Positions 31,313 through 34,338 of a stretch of 34,338 bases of DNA are shown here, one piece after another. The DNA comes from Paenibacillus gyeongsangnamensis (GTDB taxonomy: Bacteria > Bacillota > Bacilli > Paenibacillales > NBRC-103111). Where the stretch lies: positions 1 through 34,338 of the forward strand of contig NZ_JAQAGZ010000040.1 in the NCBI RefSeq assembly GCF_027533625.1, read 5' to 3'. Position 1 is the first letter of the stretch, and every line of letters begins with the position of its first letter. The notes beneath the pieces were generated by a model, which saw only the letters and a list, made by a program, of their open reading frames with translations, did not search any database and was not told the DNA's origin. The position numbers were made by a program, and so were the translations under genes.

Positions 31313-31631
31313 TTCCCCTCATACCGTCTTGGGGGCTGTTTTTGCGCCATGCCTTAGGTTTTCGGGCAGCGACCGGAAGGGTTTAGCCCGCAGGTTCACC
31401 GGTGTTCATACAAAGCGCAAGCTTTTTGCCCCAAAGCCGCCCGTTTTTTTGTCACCAAACATTTGCCTATTCCATAGTATGATTGTGTGCTTTAGCCCAG
31501 CAAGGAGCAAGGGTGAACCGGGAAGCGAACCGCTCCCCTGGCGCTGCGCCCCCGGCACTTGCGACTCGCATTCCATACTTATTAAGTCGAGCTTCAAGCA
31601 GCTCGGAACGATCTTAAGGAGGAAGATAATC
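31313..31631 (+). other. gene-free region upstream of gerQ
   Basis: No gene is supported in this 319-nt stretch. It contains the candidate sigma-E promoter at 31451-31480, GC-rich leader sequence, and the gerQ ribosome site AAGGAGG at 31616-31622. An in-frame extension of gerQ to 31302 has low-complexity, unrelated residues and was not accepted. Confidence 0.6.
31451..31480 (+). promoter_or_regulatory. candidate sigma-E (mother cell) promoter of gerQ
   Basis: GTCACCAA and CATAGTAT are separated by 14 bases, the spacing of sigma-E promoters. The -10 fits CATACAAT at six of eight positions and the -35 fits GTCATATT at four of eight. gerQ is sigma-E dependent in B. subtilis, which supports the call. 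Confidence 0.4.
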
Positions 31632-32045
31632 ATGTATACCCATCCGTATCAAAGCCGTGCGTACGGCTACCCGCCGACGCAAGGAGGTTACACGACAACA
31701 GCCGTGGGGCAGCCCGTCTCCCCGATATCCGGCGGACCAGCCGGCGCACCAGCCGGCGCACCGTTCGGCGCTCCCGGTCAAATGCCTTTGGAGCAGTCGT
31801 ACATCGAGAACATTCTTCGCCTGAACCTGGGCAAGATGGCGACGCTCTATATGACTTACGAGAACAACACCCAGTGGAACGCCAAAATCTTCAAAGGCCG
31901 TCTGGAAGCCGCAGGACGCGACCACATCATCATCAGCGATCCGACCACCGGCATGCGCTTTCTGCTGCTGATGGTGAACCTGGACTACATCACCTTCGAC
32001 GAAGAGCTGAAATATTCGTATCCGTACGCAATGCCTACCCGCTGA
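31632..32045 (+). CDS. gerQ: spore coat protein GerQ
   Basis: A 137-residue spore coat protein needed in Bacillus for correct localisation of the cortex-lytic enzyme CwlJ, and hence for calcium-dipicolinate germination. The C-terminal 85 residues are highly conserved: QSYIENILRLNLGKMATLYM, WNAKIFKGRLEAAGRDHIII and SDPTTGMRFLLLMVNLDYIT. The N-terminal 50 residues are a variable Pro/Gly/Tyr/Gln-rich tail. It is shorter than B. subtilis GerQ (181) and lacks lysines in the tail; in B. subtilis Lys2, Lys4 and Lys5 are the cross-linking sites. ATG 31632 follows AAGGAGG by nine bases. A repeat and a terminator follow. Confidence 0.92.
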   Translation: MYTHPYQSRAYGYPPTQGGYTTTAVGQPVSPISGGPAGAPAGAPFGAPGQMPLEQSYIENILRLNLGKMATLYMTYENNTQWNAKIFKGRLEAAGRDHIIISDPTTGMRFLLLMVNLDYITFDEELKYSYPYAMPTR

Positions 32046-32069
32046 GGCTGCGGGAGAATAAATTCTGGC

Positions 32070-32126
32070 TTATCAAGGTTGATGCGAAGCTATAAGCCCA
32101 CGAAAAACTTATAAATTCTTATCAAC
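32070..32126. repeat. dispersed structured repeat, copy 2
   Basis: This is the second copy of the TTATCAAGGTTGATGCGAAG element found at 14803-14857. Here it lies in the gerQ 3' region, 25 bases past the stop and touching the terminator. The middle differs (CCCA in place of TTG) but the pairing segments GTTGAT/ATCAAC and TATAAG/CTTATA are kept. Confidence 0.8.
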
Positions 32127-32159
32127 GCAAAAAGACCGGAGTTGTCCGGTCTTTTTGCG
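32126..32159. terminator. bidirectional terminator between gerQ and the TPR-like gene
   Basis: CGCAAAAAGACCGGA (32126-32140) and TCCGGTCTTTTTGCG (32145-32159) form a perfect 15-bp stem with loop GTTG. The U-rich arm serves both strands, so both converging genes can end here. Confidence 0.92.
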
Positions 32160-32169
32160 CTCTTGCCTT

Positions 32170-33387
32170 TTATTCCTGTACAGATTGCTCCGGTTGAGGC
32201 TCCTGCGTTCCTGCATGCCGCGCGCGCATTTGCCGGATCGTCTCGATGCTCTCATAGAAATCGGGACTTGCGCTGAGCAGCCAATTGCGGTGACGCACCG
32301 CCATCTCGATTTGTTCAAGCTCACCGTAATTCCACGGATCACCGATGCCCGTAACGTAATCCTTCATCAGCATCAGAAACGCCGCGCTCCAGTCCCTCGT
32401 GCCTTTGATCGTCGGTACGAGCGGATAATACTGATCGTAAGCCGCCCGGATCAGCGCATGCACCACTTCCTGGTACAGGCCTGGAATTTCGGCTTCATTC
32501 ACTTTCTCCGCCAGCGCTTCCGGCAGCTCCGGCTCGTCCGTCGAAGCGAATGCCTCGTACTCCTCGGCCGATACGAGCCCTTGGGCCTGGGCCATCCGTA
32601 GCTTCATGCGGTCCAGCGCAGGCTTATAGGAGGCCGGTACCGATATGGTCAGCTCCGGCTGCGGGTCGTCCAGATTAATGACGAACGATTCGCCCATCTT
32701 GTGAATGCGGGCATTGCCGCGAACGCCGAGCCAACGCAGGGCCAGCAGGGCATGCGTTCGGACCTTCCCGTCCAGCTGCTCGTTGCGGCACGCTCGGCGG
32801 AGCAGCTTCTCGCTCCGGTTATCCGGCAGCATACAGAGCATACGGATCGCGTTCAGCACCGTGTCCGGATGCTCCAGCCATGCGCCGATCTGGCGGTAAA
32901 TATCGTCAACCGATTCGGAAAGCAGCCAGTCCAGCTCCATGCGCCGGCCGGCGAACTCCTCCAGATTCAGCATGCCTTGCTCCTTCAGCGCCTCTACGCC
33001 CTGCCTTGCGGCCATCTCGTTGTATGCGGTTTCCAATTCGTCGGCCATCTCCGCAAACGCAGACTTCTCCTGCGCTCCGACACCGAAGCGCTTGGACATG
33101 GCGCGCACCCACTCCGAGAGAGCGATCGGGCTTTGCTGGTACATCATCATGGCGAACGTGACCATGTCTTTATCGTAGGGCAGCTGCGCCTGCAGCGCGA
33201 ACCGGGCAAGCACGGTCTGGGCGTCGTATTCTCTTCGCATCAAGCTCATCGCCAGGACGAGCCCGTTCCAGGCATTGCTGTTGTTTGAATCCTCAAGAAC
33301 CGCGCGATAGAAGCAAAACGCCGCCGCGCCGTAGGAATCGGATTGTAAATAATGCCGGCCCATCGGACCGAACTCTGGTTGACTCAT
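32170..33387 (-). CDS. TPR-like helical protein of unknown function
   Basis: A 405-residue soluble, mostly helical protein. The N-terminal part resembles tetratricopeptide repeats (YGAAAFCFYRAVLEDSNNSN, AWNGLVLAMSLMRREYDAQT). Residues 170-250 look like HEAT-type repeats (LLRRACRNEQLDGKVRTHAL). No catalytic motif is seen, so it is probably a scaffold or regulator. The open frame extends to 33465, but the ATG at 33387 follows GGGGGATGAG and lies 27 bases after a predicted transcription start. It converges on gerQ. I do not recognise a named family. Confidence 0.72.
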   Translation of the reverse strand: MSQPEFGPMGRHYLQSDSYGAAAFCFYRAVLEDSNNSNAWNGLVLAMSLMRREYDAQTVLARFALQAQLPYDKDMVTFAMMMYQQSPIALSEWVRAMSKRFGVGAQEKSAFAEMADELETAYNEMAARQGVEALKEQGMLNLEEFAGRRMELDWLLSESVDDIYRQIGAWLEHPDTVLNAIRMLCMLPDNRSEKLLRRACRNEQLDGKVRTHALLALRWLGVRGNARIHKMGESFVINLDDPQPELTISVPASYKPALDRMKLRMAQAQGLVSAEEYEAFASTDEPELPEALAEKVNEAEIPGLYQEVVHALIRAAYDQYYPLVPTIKGTRDWSAAFLMLMKDYVTGIGDPWNYGELEQIEMAVRHRNWLLSASPDFYESIETIRQMRARHAGTQEPQPEQSVQE

Positions 33388-33420
33388 GGTTTGCTCATCC
33401 CCCACGCGTATAATATGTAC

Positions 33421-33449
33421 AGTATACCCTACCCAAGCTCCCATGAAAA
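33421..33449 (-). promoter_or_regulatory. candidate promoter of the TPR-like gene
   Basis: On the minus strand TTTTCA (33449-33444) and TATACT (33426-33421) are separated by 17 bases. The predicted start near 33414 leaves a leader of about 27 nt. Confidence 0.5.
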
Positions 33450-33493
33450 ACCTTAATTTCTGCATGATGCAAATCCCCGGGAAACTTAATAAA

Positions 33494-33522
33494 AGCCTGA
33501 AGCCCTATGTCGGCTTCAGGCT
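33494..33522 (-). terminator. terminator of the single-pass membrane protein gene
   Basis: AGCCTGAAGCC (33494-33504) and GGCTTCAGGCT (33512-33522) form a perfect 11-bp stem. On the minus strand TTTTATTAAGTTT follows. It lies between the membrane protein gene and the TPR-like gene promoter. Confidence 0.82.
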
Positions 33523-33594
33523 GAGCTTGCCCAGAAAGTGGTGAAACCTTATCAGCGGGCTTCAGGCACTTATCCTTCCGTTTCTTCCGCTAAG

Positions 33595-34116
33595 CTACCG
33601 GTCCTTTCTTCGCTGCATCGCACGCAGCACCGAACGGAAATCCTCGTCCTTCAGCACAGACTTCTCTGCGCTTCCCCGAAGTCCGGCTTCCGTCGGCGCG
33701 TCCGGGAGGGGCTGCTCTTTGAATTGAAGCAGCGCCCGGCGGTAAGCCTCATCCCCCATCGGGACGGCTTCCTCCGCCTCGCGTTCCGCTCCCTCGTTTC
33801 CCCGCTCCGGATCATCTTCACCCGGTTCGGCGGAAGCGTACGGATACAGCTCAATCACCGGCGATACGGAAGCCTCTTCCTCCGGCTGCCTCTTCGCGTC
33901 CGCGGCCGGGGCCGCGTCTCCGCTCGCCGGCTCCGCTGCCGGGCGTTCGAAAGGCTGCGGCTGCGAAGGCTGCTTGTCCTCCTGAGCCGGACTCACCGGA
34001 TACTGCCTCTCGCTCCGCTTGACTGGAGCTCTGCCGGAGAACCATTTTACATTAAAGGTGACGAGAGCGACAAGAAGGACAAGTCCGGCAACCATGCTAA
34101 GGATCGCAATCGGCAT
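33595..34116 (-). CDS. single-pass membrane protein with disordered Pro/Glu/Ala-rich tail
   Basis: A 173-residue protein not recognised as a named family. One N-terminal membrane helix (MPIAILSMVAGLVLLVALVT) is followed by a long low-complexity region rich in Pro, Glu, Ala and Gln. The C-terminal 50 residues contain EAYRRALLQFKEQP and DEDFRSVLRAMQRRK, two short amphipathic helices of similar pattern (D/E-E-x-[YF]-R-x-x-L). The helices may bind a partner. The ATG at 34116 follows AAGGAGG. The disordered tail has high GC and a skewed composition, but the ribosome site and terminator argue for a real gene. Confidence 0.68.
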   Translation of the reverse strand: MPIAILSMVAGLVLLVALVTFNVKWFSGRAPVKRSERQYPVSPAQEDKQPSQPQPFERPAAEPASGDAAPAADAKRQPEEEASVSPVIELYPYASAEPGEDDPERGNEGAEREAEEAVPMGDEAYRRALLQFKEQPLPDAPTEAGLRGSAEKSVLKDEDFRSVLRAMQRRKDR

Positions 34117-34338
34117 AGCCCTTCCTCCTTGTATGCTAAGAGCAGTTACCGATTCTTTAATGAATTGGAAATTGCTCTTATTTAATTTTTGTTCTTTGAA
34201 AAATGAATTTTGATTTATTTATCCGGTTGAGGACGTAGCCCAAGCGAAGGCGCGGGAGTCGTCCCTCCGGGACGAAAAAAATCTTTTAAAAGGTGTTTAC
34301 GATCTTGTGATGTCTTTGGGAAAATGCCAATAGGTGCT
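34117..34338. other. gene-free right edge
   Basis: An AT-rich segment (34140-34225) is followed by a 7-bp hairpin TCGTCCC-TCC-GGGACGA at 34259-34275 and then an A-run. It has no U-tract in the right orientation for a terminator. No gene start is recognisable before the window ends. Confidence 0.4.

Noticed and set aside
31302..31631. N-terminal extension of GerQ by 110 residues
   Set aside because: It includes the terminator U-tract of the preceding gene and the promoter region, and it lacks conserved sequence; the ATG at 31632 has an ideal ribosome site.
34259..34275. terminator at the right edge
   Set aside because: The hairpin is followed by an A-run on the plus strand, and on the minus strand the U-run precedes the stem.

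Overview
The window reads as chromosome of a high-GC, endospore-forming Firmicute, most likely a Paenibacillus or close relative. The evidence is the spore-coat gene gerQ, a secreted protein with three SLH domains, strong AGGAGG-type ribosome binding sites with frequent TTG and GTG starts, TnrA/GlnR-type nitrogen boxes, and protein sequences typical of Bacillales. The genus is inferred, not proven.

Left part (1-6500). The 5' end of a group II intron runs off the left edge. It sits just past the terminator of a MurJ/SpoVB-like flippase gene. Then come a DUF456 membrane protein, a Cof-type HAD phosphatase and asparagine synthetase asnB, all on the minus strand, and a divergent sugar-phosphate isomerase-like gene.

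Scar region (6500-8530). This stretch holds a frameshifted small membrane/SH3-like gene, palindromic TGAACC-N-GGTTCA repeats on both sides of a truncated IS110-family transposase, and a run of four perfect hairpins. No intact gene is visible here.

Envelope block (8530-16920). A minus-strand series encodes a class B penicillin-binding protein, a HAD hydrolase overlapping it, a CvpA-like/transglutaminase membrane protein and two small membrane proteins. It is followed by a plus-strand MFS transporter and, after a long structured leader, an SLH-domain surface protein with an unusual VYxx tetrad repeat.

Respiration block (17095-20150). A small Toprim protein and an AEC transporter precede SCO1-like and ctaB genes, which supply copper and heme O to cytochrome oxidase.

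Nitrogen block (20270-30276). The urease operon ureABCFGD (minus strand, no ureE) and the urea ABC transporter operon urtABCDE (plus strand) diverge from a 328-nt AT-rich region. That region carries two exact TGTNA-N7-TNACA boxes, each tied to a recognisable promoter. Urea uptake and hydrolysis therefore look co-regulated by nitrogen limitation. urtA and urtC each carry a one-base frameshift in this sequence; these may be real inactivation or assembly errors.

Right part (30447-34338). An aldo/keto reductase, gerQ with a candidate sigma-E promoter, a bidirectional terminator, a TPR-like protein and a single-pass membrane protein complete the window. A roughly 56-nt structured repeat occurs once before the SLH gene and once in the gerQ 3' region.
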